Notes: generated by a model not told the origin, from the letters alone. DNA of 64,000 nt from Flaviflagellibacter deserti (GCF_042652085.1 NZ_JBHSJF010000006.1:682001-746000); one strand, 5' to 3'. Counted from the first letter of the stretch, positions 1-9,058 are shown. Made by a program: numbers and translations.

Positions 1-180
1 ACCGGGGCCCAGCTCGAGCTGCTGACCTTCGAGGACGTGCCGGACTATTTCACACTTGAGATGGCCGCGAATATCCCCGTCGTTCGCAAGTGCAAGATGG
101 TCTGGCAGGACGCCGAAATGATCGGGGTCATGTTCCCCGACCGGCAGCCGAAATATCCGCCGCGCCGTCAGGTGATCTGA
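1..180 (+). CDS. PilZ-domain protein, C-terminal part (start outside window)
   Basis: The first 59 codons are open and end at TGA 178-180. The tail reads ...IPVVRKCKMVWQDAEMIGVMF..., which resembles the end of a PilZ domain: a basic strand, a V-W pair and an IGV-x-F strand. PilZ domains bind cyclic di-GMP, but the RxxxR part of the binding motif would lie upstream and is not visible, so binding cannot be judged. The gene converges on nadC and the two ends overlap by 13 bases. Family assignment is by motif only. Confidence 0.6.
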   Translation, partial: TGAQLELLTFEDVPDYFTLEMAANIPVVRKCKMVWQDAEMIGVMFPDRQPKYPPRRQVI

Positions 181-1019
181 ATATCGAGGCCGAGATCGAG
201 CACCGGCGCGGAATGAGTGATCCAGCCGGTCGAGATCAGGTCGACGCCGCTTTCTGCGATCGCCGTGACGCTTTCCAAGGTCACACCGCCTGAGGCCTCG
301 GTGATCATGCGACCCGCGACCCGGCGCACAGCCTCCGCGAGGAGATCCGGTCCCATATTGTCAAGCAGGACCGCATCGGCTCCTTCGGCGATGACCTCGT
401 CGAGCTGATCCAGTCCGTCAACCTCGATCTCGATCTTCACGAGATGGCCGGCACCAGCCTTCGCAGCACGCAAAGCAGCGGCGATGCCGCCGGCGACCGC
501 GATGTGGTTGTCCTTGATGAGAACCGCATCGTCGAGGCCGAACCGATGATTGGCACCGCCGCCACAGCGCACGGCATATTTCTCGAAGACGCGCAGTCCG
601 GGCGTCGTCTTGCGCGTATCCGCGATCTTGGCCCGGGTATGTGCGATCCTCCGCGCGAAGGCGGACGTCGCCGTCGCAACGCCCGAGAGACGACCCAGAT
701 AGTTCAGCGCGACGCGCTCGCCGGAGAGGATCGGGCGGGCGGGGCCGTTGATGCGGGCGATGATCGCGCCGGGGGTGACTGCATCTCCATCGGCAAGCTG
801 TGCCTCGAAAGAAACCAACGGATCAAGACGGCGAAAGGCTTCGGCCGCCAGCTGCAGACCGGAGACCACCCCCGGTCCGCGGGTGGCAATGACGGCCGTC
901 GCCTTGGCGGAAGCGGGAATCGTCGAATTGGTCGTGATGTCGCCGGCGCGACCAAAGTCTTCGGCAAGCGCCGCCTCGACCGCACGGGACACCTGGATCG
1001 GGTCGAGAACAGGAATCAC
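168..1019 (-). CDS. nadC: Quinolinate phosphoribosyltransferase (NadC)
   Basis: Converts quinolinate plus PRPP to nicotinate mononucleotide, the last step of the de novo branch of NAD synthesis. The 283-residue length is normal. Family motifs are present: the ERVALNYL segment with SG after it, the substrate-binding DTRKTTPGLR, and GGGANHRFGLDDAVLIKDNH with the catalytic-site Arg/His/Lys residues. The start is GTG at 1019, overlapping the nadB stop by four bases (GTGA), so translation is probably coupled. Third gene of the nadA-nadB-nadC operon. Confidence 0.97.
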   Translation of the reverse strand: MIPVLDPIQVSRAVEAALAEDFGRAGDITTNSTIPASAKATAVIATRGPGVVSGLQLAAEAFRRLDPLVSFEAQLADGDAVTPGAIIARINGPARPILSGERVALNYLGRLSGVATATSAFARRIAHTRAKIADTRKTTPGLRVFEKYAVRCGGGANHRFGLDDAVLIKDNHIAVAGGIAAALRAAKAGAGHLVKIEIEVDGLDQLDEVIAEGADAVLLDNMGPDLLAEAVRRVAGRMITEASGGVTLESVTAIAESGVDLISTGWITHSAPVLDLGLDIQIT

Positions 1020-2578
1020 TCAGCGGCCTCGATGACGTGTTGAGCCGCTTCGTCAGCGATCGCGCGTGCTTTGTCGAGCGTCAGTATCGTGCGGTGCTGA
1101 AGCGAGGGATTTGCGTCCGGATAGTCGGTACGGGCATGGCCGCCACGACTCTCGTGCCGCGCCCATGCTGGCGAGGCGACGAGCAGTCCGGCTATCGCCA
1201 TTCTGCGCAGGGCCTGTGGCGCGGCGCGGTCGCGGTCGATCGCGCGGAGATGGGCCAGCGCACTGGCGATGCCGTCGGCATCGCGGAGGACGCCAACCTG
1301 GCGGCTCATAATTCGGCGGAGTTCCATCATTGCCGGAGTGTCGGGCGCGAGGAGGGCAGCAACTGCCGTTGCGTCGCCGTCGGCGGGCGAGACAGAGGAG
1401 GGTACGATCTCGCCGTTGACGTCGTCGGCGATGCGGGCTGCGAAGACGATCGCCTCAAGCAGCGAGTTGGACGCCAGGCGATTGGCGCCATGGACGCCTG
1501 TCGAGGCGACTTCACCGCAGGCCCAGAGGCCGGCCAGGGAGGTCCGACCGTCGCGGTCGGTCTTCACTCCGCCCATGTGATAATGCGCGGCAGGGGCGAT
1601 CGGGATCGGCTGGATGGTTGGATCGATGCCGGCCGCTGTGCAAGTGGCGTAAACGGTGGGGAACAGATCGGGGAAGCGCGCGCCGATCGCCTGACGGGCA
1701 TCAAGGAAGGCGCCACGGCCGGCCGCGATCTCGGCAAAGACGCCGCGCGCAACGACGTCGCGCGGGCCGAGCTCGGCGTCCGGGTGGAGCTTCGGCATGA
1801 ACCGCTCACCGAGACCGTTGATGAGGATCGCTCCGTCGCCGCGCAGGGCTTCCGTCGCCAGCGGCGCCGGATCGCGGCCGATGTCGATGCCGGTCGGGTG
1901 GAACTGGACGAATTCGGTGTCCGCCAGGACCGCTCCGGCAAGCGCCGCTGCCGCGAGGCCATCGCCGCGCGATCCAACGGGATTGGTGGTCACGGCATAG
2001 AGATGCCCGATGCCACCGGTCGCTAGAATGACAGCTCGGGCGGGAATCGTGGTCGGTCTGCCGCCTACGATGGCGCCGGTCACGCCGGTCACGCGGCCAT
2101 TCTCTGTGCGCAGGCTGGTGAGCGACCAGTTCTCGACGATGCGGATCTCGTCATTCGAGCGCACGGCCGAGACCAGCGCGGCCATGATCGCCTTGCCGGC
2201 GAGGTCGCCACGGACCCGGACGATACGGCGGGCGCGATGGGCGGCCTCGCGGGAAAGCGCGAGCTTGCCTTCGAGATCCCGGTCGAAGGGGACGCCGTAG
2301 CGAAGGAGATCGTCGATACGCTGACCGGCTTCTTCGGCGATGAGCTGCGCGATCTCGGGGTCGACGATGCCGGCACCGGCAGCGATCGTATCAGCGGCAT
2401 GCGCTTCCGGCGTGTCGCCTTCGCCGATGGCGGCCGCGATGCCGCCCTGCGCCCAGGCAGACGCGCCTTCGCCAAGCGGCGTTACGGTCAGCACCGTGAC
2501 CGGGCGGTCGAGCTTCAGCGCGCAGAACAGACCGGCGAGGCCGCCGCCGACGATGACGATTTCACTCGAAGGGGACAT
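1016..2578 (-). CDS. nadB: L-aspartate oxidase (NadB)
   Basis: FAD enzyme that oxidises L-aspartate to iminoaspartate for quinolinate synthesis. At 520 residues it has the usual length. The N-terminal dinucleotide fold GGGLAGLFCALKL lies near residue 11. Further on are the ATGGIGHLY FAD segment, QFHPTGI, the EALRGDGA loop with its Arg, HYHMGGVKTD, and ASNSLLEAIVFAAR near the C-terminus, all typical of NadB rather than succinate dehydrogenase. Second gene of the operon: 44 bases downstream of nadA and overlapping nadC by 4. Confidence 0.97.
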   Translation of the reverse strand: MSPSSEIVIVGGGLAGLFCALKLDRPVTVLTVTPLGEGASAWAQGGIAAAIGEGDTPEAHAADTIAAGAGIVDPEIAQLIAEEAGQRIDDLLRYGVPFDRDLEGKLALSREAAHRARRIVRVRGDLAGKAIMAALVSAVRSNDEIRIVENWSLTSLRTENGRVTGVTGAIVGGRPTTIPARAVILATGGIGHLYAVTTNPVGSRGDGLAAAALAGAVLADTEFVQFHPTGIDIGRDPAPLATEALRGDGAILINGLGERFMPKLHPDAELGPRDVVARGVFAEIAAGRGAFLDARQAIGARFPDLFPTVYATCTAAGIDPTIQPIPIAPAAHYHMGGVKTDRDGRTSLAGLWACGEVASTGVHGANRLASNSLLEAIVFAARIADDVNGEIVPSSVSPADGDATAVAALLAPDTPAMMELRRIMSRQVGVLRDADGIASALAHLRAIDRDRAAPQALRRMAIAGLLVASPAWARHESRGGHARTDYPDANPSLQHRTILTLDKARAIADEAAQHVIEAAE

Positions 2579-2622
2579 GGCCGCCTCGCGGAGAACTCCC
2601 GTGTGAAGGGAGTGCTCTCAGG

Positions 2623-3708
2623 TCAGATCTTCAGATTGACCATCCGCTCGACCGAGCGGCGCGCCTTGGCGGCGATCACCGGGTCGATGATGATCTCCTC
2701 ACGCATGGTCAGCAGACTGTCGAGGATCTTCGGCAGCGTGATCCGCTTCATGTGGGGGCACAGATTGCACGGCCGCAGGAACTCGGTTTCTGGCGAGACC
2801 TCGGCAATGTTGTCGGCCATGGAGCACTCGGTGATCATGACCAGCCGCTTAGGTTTATTGACCCGCACGAACTCCTGCATCTTCGCCGTCGAGCCGGTGA
2901 AGTCGGCCTCGGCCAGAACATCCGGCGGGCATTCCGGGTGGGCGATGATCGTCACCGACGGATCGTCCTCGCGCAGGCGGCGAAGTTCCTCTCCCGTGAA
3001 GCGTTCATGCACCTCGCAATGGCCCTTCCAGGAGATGATCTTCACCTTGGTCTGGGTGGCGATCCAGGCCGCCAGGTATTCGTCCGGCAGGCAGAGCACT
3101 TCGGGCGCACCGAGGCTCTCGATCACCTCGACGGCGTTGCCGGAGGTGAGGCAGATGTCCGCCTCGGCCTTCACCGCCGCCGACGTGTTCACGTAGACGG
3201 CGACCGGTACGCCCGGATGTTTGCGCTTCAGCGCGCGGACATCCTCGGCGGTGATCGACTCGGCGAGCGAGCATCCGGCGCGCATGTCCGGAATGAGGAC
3301 CGTCTTTTCGGGGTTCAGCAGCTTCGAGGTCTCCGCCATGAAGTGGACGCCGCCCTGGACGATGATCTGGGCGTCGGTCTTGGTGGCTTCGCGAGCGAGC
3401 GCGAAGCTGTCGCCGACGACATCCGCGACGCAATGATAGATTTCCGGCGTCTGATAATTGTGCGCCAGGAGAACGGCGTTGCGGACTTTCTTCAGGTCGT
3501 TGATCGCCTTCACGTAAGGGGCATGGACCGGCCACTCGATCGCGGGGATGACGTGCTTCACGCGCTCGTAGAAATGAGCTGTTTCCGCAGCAACTTCCGG
3601 GGTGAACTCAAGCGACGGCATCGGCAGGACGCCGAACCGCTCCGCGGCAGTCAAAACACGCGGCGCCGGACGGGGCCGTTCGAGGACAGCGGCAGACGAA
3701 AGGTCCAT
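2623..3708 (-). CDS. nadA: Quinolinate synthase (NadA)
   Basis: [4Fe-4S] enzyme that condenses iminoaspartate with dihydroxyacetone phosphate to quinolinate. Length 361 residues. Candidate cluster ligands are the Cys residues in AGCSLAES, HPEC and CNLCPHMK; the LLAHNYQ substrate motif near residue 80 and the MITECSMADN segment also fit the family. It is first in the operon. A perfect palindrome lies 14 bases upstream of the ATG, so transcription is probably repressed according to NAD or precursor status. Confidence 0.97.
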   Translation of the reverse strand: MDLSSAAVLERPRPAPRVLTAAERFGVLPMPSLEFTPEVAAETAHFYERVKHVIPAIEWPVHAPYVKAINDLKKVRNAVLLAHNYQTPEIYHCVADVVGDSFALAREATKTDAQIIVQGGVHFMAETSKLLNPEKTVLIPDMRAGCSLAESITAEDVRALKRKHPGVPVAVYVNTSAAVKAEADICLTSGNAVEVIESLGAPEVLCLPDEYLAAWIATQTKVKIISWKGHCEVHERFTGEELRRLREDDPSVTIIAHPECPPDVLAEADFTGSTAKMQEFVRVNKPKRLVMITECSMADNIAEVSPETEFLRPCNLCPHMKRITLPKILDSLLTMREEIIIDPVIAAKARRSVERMVNLKI

Positions 3709-3721
3709 CTCTCACTCCCCT

Positions 3722-3740
3722 TATGCTCAATTTGAGCATA
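3722..3740. promoter_or_regulatory. Candidate NadQ operator upstream of nadABC
   Basis: TATGCTCAA-T-TTGAGCATA is a perfect inverted repeat with 9-base arms around one central base. It sits immediately 5' of nadA. From memory, NadQ, a NAD-biosynthesis repressor of Rhizobiales, recognises sites of the form ATGCTCA-N3-TGAGCAT in front of nadABC; the match is strong. No nadQ gene is in the window, so the assignment rests on motif and position. Confidence 0.7.
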
Positions 3741-3938
3741 TCTGGGTTCTTATAAAAGCCGGCCCAAAGCCAGCTCACATCCGTTTATCCCGGACAGGCG
3801 TAAACATACTCTTTTCCCACAGCATTTAAAGAGGCGAGACATTCGATTTTCGCGAGTGTCATCTGCATTGGGTAATGGCAACCGTCTCGACGGCGGCTCC
3901 GATCGTCCTTATGTGAGCGTCCCCAAGGAGATCAAGAG

Positions 3939-4991
3939 ATGGCAGAGACGGTTCGGGTCGGCGTTTACGGTGCATCGGGCTATACGGGCTCAGAACTGCT
4001 CCGCATTCTGCTGCGCCATCCCAACGTCTCGATCTCCGCGCTGACGGCCGACCGCAAGGCTGGCCAGCAGATGAAGGACGTGTTTCCGCAGTTCACCGGC
4101 GTCGATCTGCCGGTGCTGACGACGATCACGGAAGTCGATCCGCATAAGCTCGATGTCGTCTTCTGCGCGCTGCCGCATGGAACGACGCAGCACGTGGTCG
4201 CCGACCTGATGATGCAGCGGCCCGAACTGAAGATCGTCGATCTGTCGGCCGATTTCCGCCTGGAGAATCCCGAGGAATATGCCCGCTGGTATGGGCATGC
4301 CCACGAAGCGCTCGACCAGCAGAAGGAGGCCGTCTACGGCCTGACCGAGCTCTATCGCGAGAAGATCAAGGGGACGCGGCTGCTGGCCAACCCCGGCTGC
4401 CATTCCGGCACCTCGATCATCCCGATGGTGCCGCTGCTGAAGGCAGGCATCGTCGATGCCGATAACATCGTTATCGATTCCAAGACCGGAATGTCAGGAG
4501 CGGGCAGGGGCGCCAGCGAGGGAATGCTGTTCTCCGAGGTCGCCGAGGGCACGCATGCCTATGGCGTCGGCAAGCATCGGCACACGTCTGAACTCGACCA
4601 GGAATTCTCGAAGGCGGCCGGCCGGCCGGTCTTTGCGAGTTTCACGCCGCATCTGCTGCCAATGATCCGCGGCATATACGCGACGATCTATCTGCGCACG
4701 CTCGGCGGTGCGAAGCCGGAGGACCTGCATCGCGTTCTGGCAGATGCGTACGCGGGCGAGACCTTCATCCAGATCCTGCCGTTCGGCCAGGTTCCGCAGT
4801 CGCGGCACGTGAAGGGCTCGAACAATTGCCAGCTCGGCGTGATCGCCGACCGCATGGACGGCCGGGCGATCGTTATTTCGACGACCGACAATCTGATGAA
4901 GGGCGCGTCCGGTCAGGCCGTGCAGAACTTCAACCTGATGTGCGGCTTCGACGAAGCGACGGCGCTCGCCGGGCCCGCGCTGTTCCCCTAA
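3939..4991 (+). CDS. argC: N-acetyl-gamma-glutamyl-phosphate reductase (ArgC)
   Basis: NADPH-dependent third step of arginine synthesis, reducing N-acetylglutamyl phosphate to the semialdehyde. At 350 residues it is of the long ArgC type. The N-terminal GVYGASGYTGSELLR is the nucleotide-binding loop. The catalytic Cys lies in LLANPGCHSGT, and the proposed catalytic His in VGKHRHTSEL. AAGGAGA lies nine bases before the ATG. The next gene starts 3 bases after its stop, suggesting co-transcription; the rest of the arg pathway is not here. Confidence 0.96.
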   Translation: MAETVRVGVYGASGYTGSELLRILLRHPNVSISALTADRKAGQQMKDVFPQFTGVDLPVLTTITEVDPHKLDVVFCALPHGTTQHVVADLMMQRPELKIVDLSADFRLENPEEYARWYGHAHEALDQQKEAVYGLTELYREKIKGTRLLANPGCHSGTSIIPMVPLLKAGIVDADNIVIDSKTGMSGAGRGASEGMLFSEVAEGTHAYGVGKHRHTSELDQEFSKAAGRPVFASFTPHLLPMIRGIYATIYLRTLGGAKPEDLHRVLADAYAGETFIQILPFGQVPQSRHVKGSNNCQLGVIADRMDGRAIVISTTDNLMKGASGQAVQNFNLMCGFDEATALAGPALFP

Positions 4992-4994
4992 GCC

Positions 4995-5600
4995 ATGCCG
5001 TTCCAGAACCGGGTCACGCCACACGGAGAAATCGAGTTCTCCAGCGCGCGTGGCCTGTTCATGGGCAATCGCGGCATCCTGCACGACGGCGCTCAACGGC
5101 TCGGCAGGGCACGCTGGCGACACAAGAACTGGGTCTGCTGCCTGCTCGAGTTCAAGGGGCGGAAGCAGACGATCAATCCGCCCTCGCACTACACCCAGCT
5201 TTTCTTTCTAGATGAGGCCGTGGCTCTGGCGGCGGGACACCGTCCCTGCGGCGAGTGCCGGCGTCTGGATCATAGACGTTTTGCGTTCGCGTGGCAGCCG
5301 GCGTTCGCATGCGACCGGCCGGTGCTGGCGAAGGAAATGGATGCCGTTCTCCATCCCGCGAGGACGGCCAAGGAGCGGCCCACGAGGCACGCGCGGTCTC
5401 TTCCGGACGGAAGTTTCGTCGACGTCGAGGGTCAGGCGTTCCTGATCTGGAAGGGCGGCCTGCACCGCTGGAGCCACGAGGGTTACAGCGAGCGGCGAGA
5501 GCTTCCGGACGACGAGGTCCGGGTGCTTACACCGCTTCCGATCGTCCGTGTCCTCTCAGCCGGCTATCAGCCCGTCGTTCACGCCTCGGCGGACACTTAG
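4995..5600 (+). CDS. Conserved hypothetical protein with an Ada-like CxxC motif
   Basis: A 201-residue soluble protein starting three bases after argC. I do not recognise a named family. The only motif is AGHRPCGECRR near residues 80-90, which resembles the Cys-x-x-Cys half of the zinc module of Ada-type repair proteins (RPCxxC). The N-terminus has NPPSHYTQLFFLDEA just before it. The C-terminus (FLIWKGGLHRWSHEGY) is rich in aromatic residues. A metal site is possible, but only two cysteines are close together. The gene is convergent with emrB and overlaps it by four bases. Confidence 0.7.
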   Translation: MPFQNRVTPHGEIEFSSARGLFMGNRGILHDGAQRLGRARWRHKNWVCCLLEFKGRKQTINPPSHYTQLFFLDEAVALAAGHRPCGECRRLDHRRFAFAWQPAFACDRPVLAKEMDAVLHPARTAKERPTRHARSLPDGSFVDVEGQAFLIWKGGLHRWSHEGYSERRELPDDEVRVLTPLPIVRVLSAGYQPVVHASADT

Positions 5601-7129
5601 TCCAGCGCGGCGTGGGAGGCCTCGCCCGGCTGGGCCTTGGGCGGGCGCTTCATGAACAGAAGCAGCGGCGTCGCGGCAAGCGCGATGAACATCATCAACC
5701 GGAAATCGTCGGCATAGGCGATGATCGCCGCCTCGCGATTGACCATCCCATCCACAATCTGTCGGCCGAGATCGGTCGACGGGTCGAGCGGCGTTCCCGC
5801 GAGCATCTGTATCGAGGCGCGGAACGGATTAATGCTCGCGCCAAGCTCGGCATGCAGCTCGGACGAATTCCTGGTCAGCAGGAAGGTGACGACCGAAATG
5901 CCGACCGCGCTCCCGATATTGCGGACGAGGCTGATCAACGCCGCCGCGTCGGTGCGCTGGTGCGGCTCGATGGTCGAAAAGGCGATCGTCTGGATCGGGA
6001 TGAACAGGAAACCGAGGCCGAGCCCTTGGATGACGCCGGTCCAGATCAGCGACGAAGCCGAGACGTCGGGTGTGTAGCCGCTCATCTGCCAGAGCGGGAA
6101 TGCCGTCAGGGCGAAGCCAGCTAGCATGACAAGACGAGGGTCGATCTTCTGGACGAGGCGCCCGGCGATCATCATCGCGACCATGGTGCCGATGCCGCGC
6201 GGGCCGAGGACGAGGCCAGCCGTGAGCACCGGATAGCCCATCAGGTTCTGGAGGTATGGCGTCAGCAGCGCGAGGCTCGCGAGCAGGACAATGCCGACCA
6301 CGAACATCGTGACGAGACCGGCGGCCAGATTGCGGTTCAACAGCAGCGACGGGCTGATGAACGGCTTCTCCGCCGTCGCGGTGTGGACCATGTAGAGATA
6401 GAAGGCGAGGCCCGCGATCACGGTTTCGGTGACGATCTCACTGGAGTCGAACCAGTTCAGCTGTTCGCCGCGATCGAGCATCATCTGGAACGCGCCGATG
6501 GCAAGCGCCAACATGCCGAAGCCGAACCAGTCGAATTTCAGGCCCTGCTGCGCCTCAGTCTTGGGAAGGACCCAAAGGAAGCCGAGGAACGTGAGCAGGC
6601 CGAACGGCAGGTTGACGAAGAACACCCAACGCCAATTGTAGGTCTCGGTGAGCCAGCCGCCGAGCGTCGGGCCGAGGATGGGGCCGAGCATGACGCCCAT
6701 GCCCCACATCGCCATGGCCGAGCCGCGCTGTTCGGGCGGATAGATGTCCATCATCACCGATTGCGACAGGGGCACCAGCGCCGCGCCGAACACGCCCTGC
6801 AGCAGGCGATAGAAGACCATCAGATTGAGGGTGGATGCTATGCCGCAAAGCATCGACGCGAGGGTGAATCCGGCCACGCAGACCATGAACACATTCTTGC
6901 GGCCGAACCTGTTGGTGATCCAGCCGACCGGCGCCGTCATGATGGCCGCAGCGACGATGTAGGACGTCAGGACCCAGTTGATCTGGTCCTGCGTGGCCGA
7001 TAGCGAGCCCTGCATATAGGGCAAGGCGACGTTCGCGATCGTCGTGTCGAGCGCCTGCATGATCGTCGCCATCATCGCGCAAGCGACGATGATCGGACGG
7101 ACCTTCAGGATATCAGCCGCGATGGTCAT
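5597..7129 (-). CDS. emrB: MFS multidrug exporter, DHA2/EmrB type
   Basis: Proton-driven inner-membrane exporter. Its 510 residues show the 14 hydrophobic spans of the DHA2 family. The first helix carries LDTTIANVALPYMQGS, matching the family motif LDxTIVNVALP, and loop 2-3 has GWITNRFGRKNVF. The motif-C helix reads GPILGPTLGGWLTETYNWRWVFFVNLPFG. It lies 12 bases downstream of emrA, so the two should form an EmrAB-type system that pairs with a TolC-like channel encoded elsewhere. Substrate unknown. Confidence 0.93.
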   Translation of the reverse strand: MTIAADILKVRPIIVACAMMATIMQALDTTIANVALPYMQGSLSATQDQINWVLTSYIVAAAIMTAPVGWITNRFGRKNVFMVCVAGFTLASMLCGIASTLNLMVFYRLLQGVFGAALVPLSQSVMMDIYPPEQRGSAMAMWGMGVMLGPILGPTLGGWLTETYNWRWVFFVNLPFGLLTFLGFLWVLPKTEAQQGLKFDWFGFGMLALAIGAFQMMLDRGEQLNWFDSSEIVTETVIAGLAFYLYMVHTATAEKPFISPSLLLNRNLAAGLVTMFVVGIVLLASLALLTPYLQNLMGYPVLTAGLVLGPRGIGTMVAMMIAGRLVQKIDPRLVMLAGFALTAFPLWQMSGYTPDVSASSLIWTGVIQGLGLGFLFIPIQTIAFSTIEPHQRTDAAALISLVRNIGSAVGISVVTFLLTRNSSELHAELGASINPFRASIQMLAGTPLDPSTDLGRQIVDGMVNREAAIIAYADDFRLMMFIALAATPLLLFMKRPPKAQPGEASHAALD

Positions 7130-7141
7130 GGCGATCGTCGA

Positions 7142-8260
7142 TCAGAACAGATCGCTCAGCGAGCGGGACTTGCCCGTGTCGACGGATACGACCGCGCTGA
7201 TGCCCGAGCGCAGGATTGGATCGCCGTCCTTATGGTCGATCAGGATGTGGAGCGGCACGCGCTGGACGACCTTCACCCAGTTGCCGGAGGCATTCTGGGC
7301 CGGGATCAGCGAAAATTGGGCGTCGGTGCCGGGGTTGATCGAGTCCACCCGGCCGGTAAAGGCGTGGTCGGGGTAGGCGTCGACCGTGATGGTGACAGGC
7401 TGACCGGGAAGGACATTCTGGATGTCCGTCTCCTTCGGATTGGCGTCCACCCAGGCATGATCGACATCGACCACGGCGAGCGCGACGGTACCCGGAACGA
7501 GGTAGCGGCCGGTCAACAGCATTTCGGCCTGGGTCACGACGCCAGAGATCGGCGCGCGAGTTTCGGTCAGGCGGAGATTGCGCTGGGCCTGATCGACATT
7601 GGCCTGGGCCTGCATGAAGGCAGGATACTTTTCGAGCGGCAGGTTCGGGTCGCCGCCGAGATTGGCGAGCTGCTCGGACGCGTCCTGCTTGGCAGAATCG
7701 AGTGCTCCCTGCGCGCTGTTCAGCGAGGCCTGTGCCTGATCGAGTTCGGACTGAGCCGCGAATGTGCGGGCGTTGAGGTCGCGAATCCGGGCGAAGTTCT
7801 TCAGCTGATAGTCGAGCTGTGTCTGGGCCGTGGCCGCGTCGCGAACCGCCTTGGCATAGCGCTCCTTCAGGGCAGCCAGATCGAGCTTCGAGGCTTCGAG
7901 CTGGCCGCGCGCCGTTTCGAGGGCGATACGATAAGGCTCGGGATCGATCTCGAACAGCAGATCGCCTTCAGTGACGCGCTGGCCCTGATGGACGGCGACC
8001 TGAGAAACGGTGCCCGTCACCTGGGGCGTCACCATCACGGTGTTCGCGCCGATATAGGCGTTGTCGGTCGAGACGTAGCGACCGCCTGTTAGCCACAGGC
8101 CGAGCGCGACAAGCGCCACGAGCAGCGGCCCGGCGATAAGCAGTGGCTTGCGGAGATTCTTCGCGGTCAGTCGGCGGCGCGGCTTGGACTGCGCGACATT
8201 GTCCTCAGGCGCGTCGACTGACGGGTCGAGTGGAGGTGTGTTCGTCACTCTGTCCAGCAT
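7142..8260 (-). CDS. emrA: HlyD/EmrA-family membrane fusion protein
   Basis: Periplasmic adaptor linking the EmrB pump to an outer-membrane channel. The 372 residues begin with a cytoplasmic tail. One membrane anchor lies near residues 38-57 and is followed by RYVSTDNAYIGAN, typical of EmrA. Next are a biotinyl-lipoyl-like half (GTVSQVAVHQGQRV), a long coiled-coil hairpin at about 105-225 rich in Ala, Gln and Glu, the second lipoyl half (RAPISGVVTQ) and a beta-barrel domain. The ATG at 8260 lies inside the 3' end of the marR gene (56-base overlap). GTG 8248 is an alternative start. Confidence 0.93.
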   Translation of the reverse strand: MLDRVTNTPPLDPSVDAPEDNVAQSKPRRRLTAKNLRKPLLIAGPLLVALVALGLWLTGGRYVSTDNAYIGANTVMVTPQVTGTVSQVAVHQGQRVTEGDLLFEIDPEPYRIALETARGQLEASKLDLAALKERYAKAVRDAATAQTQLDYQLKNFARIRDLNARTFAAQSELDQAQASLNSAQGALDSAKQDASEQLANLGGDPNLPLEKYPAFMQAQANVDQAQRNLRLTETRAPISGVVTQAEMLLTGRYLVPGTVALAVVDVDHAWVDANPKETDIQNVLPGQPVTITVDAYPDHAFTGRVDSINPGTDAQFSLIPAQNASGNWVKVVQRVPLHILIDHKDGDPILRSGISAVVSVDTGKSRSLSDLF

Positions 8261-8711
8261 GGTCTTCGCCTGTATCTTCGATCTTCAGAAGGTTCGTGCG
8301 GATGTCCTGTAGCGCCTCCGCCAGCGCATCGATCTGCGTCTCGTCCAACTTCGCCAGCGCGCGGTCCATGACGATCGAACCGATCGCCCGGACGCGGTCG
8401 AGAACCGGCTCGGCCGCGGGAAGGAGATGGAGCCGATAAGCGCGGCGGTCGGCGGGGTCGGGCCGACGCTCCACAAAACCTGACGCTTGGAGGCGGTCGA
8501 TGATGCGGCCGACGCTGATCGGCTCCATTTCCATCTGGGCAGCCAGATCGACCTGGCGCAGGCCCTCATACCTAGAGACCCGGGCGAGCACGGCCCATTG
8601 GGCGCGCGACATGCCGACTTCCTTGGCCCGTTGGTCGATGATGCGGCGTAGGATCCGGGACGTATCCGAGAGCAGGAAGCCGATTTCCAGGCTGGGGGTG
8701 CTATCAGTCAT
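8205..8711 (-). CDS. MarR-family transcriptional regulator
   Basis: Winged-helix repressor, probably of this emrAB operon and itself. From ATG 8711 it has 168 residues; an in-frame ATG at 8771 would add 20 residues running through the putative operator and is less likely. The core shows an AQWAVLARV helix, QVDLAAQMEMEPISVGRIIDRLQASG as helix-turn-helix, and RRPDPADRRAYRLHLL as the wing with the conserved DxRxY pattern. It overlaps emrA, so regulator, adaptor and pump form one transcript. Confidence 0.92.
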   Translation of the reverse strand: MTDSTPSLEIGFLLSDTSRILRRIIDQRAKEVGMSRAQWAVLARVSRYEGLRQVDLAAQMEMEPISVGRIIDRLQASGFVERRPDPADRRAYRLHLLPAAEPVLDRVRAIGSIVMDRALAKLDETQIDALAEALQDIRTNLLKIEDTGEDHAGQSDEHTSTRPVSRRA

Positions 8712-8730
8712 GGCAGTGATGTAGGCGGAT

Positions 8731-8750
8731 ATAATAAGCAAGCATATTAT
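8731..8750. promoter_or_regulatory. Candidate MarR operator upstream of marR-emrAB
   Basis: ATAATA-N8-TATTAT is an AT-rich inverted repeat in an otherwise GC-rich region, 20 bases upstream of the marR start. Size and symmetry suit a MarR dimer. The lipoprotein gene reading the other way starts 90 bases further on and could share the site. Confidence 0.5.
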
Positions 8751-8839
8751 ATCTTGGTCTAATGTCGCCACACGGGCCTGCTTGGATATTCATTGGCCGC
8801 TCATATTTGCTGCGGCATGTTTTGGTTCGGGGAGGGACG

Positions 8840-9058
8840 ATGATGCCGGTAGCGGCACGCATGATCTTGTTGGCGACGGTCGCGGCCATGCTCGCCGGAT
8901 GCACGATGGCGAGCGACAAATACGGCCTGCCGCCGGTCGACCGGACCAACAAGGCCTATCCGAACATCAATATCGATCCGCCGGCGCGTCCGCCGCTTGA
9001 CCCGCCAGCGGGTCATCCCCCAAACACGACCAGCACGAAGCAAGCTACGCCAGGTTGA
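8840..9058 (+). CDS. Small lipoprotein
   Basis: A 72-residue protein starting at ATG 8840 (or 8843) behind the purine-rich GGGGAGGGACG. The N-terminus is a lipoprotein signal: Arg7, a hydrophobic stretch and the lipobox LAGC with Cys21 as the acylation site. The mature part is only about 50 residues and proline-rich (DPPARPPLDPPAGHPP), likely extended. Function unknown; it stands alone in front of the aminotransferase gene. Confidence 0.75.
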   Translation: MMPVAARMILLATVAAMLAGCTMASDKYGLPPVDRTNKAYPNINIDPPARPPLDPPAGHPPNTTSTKQATPG

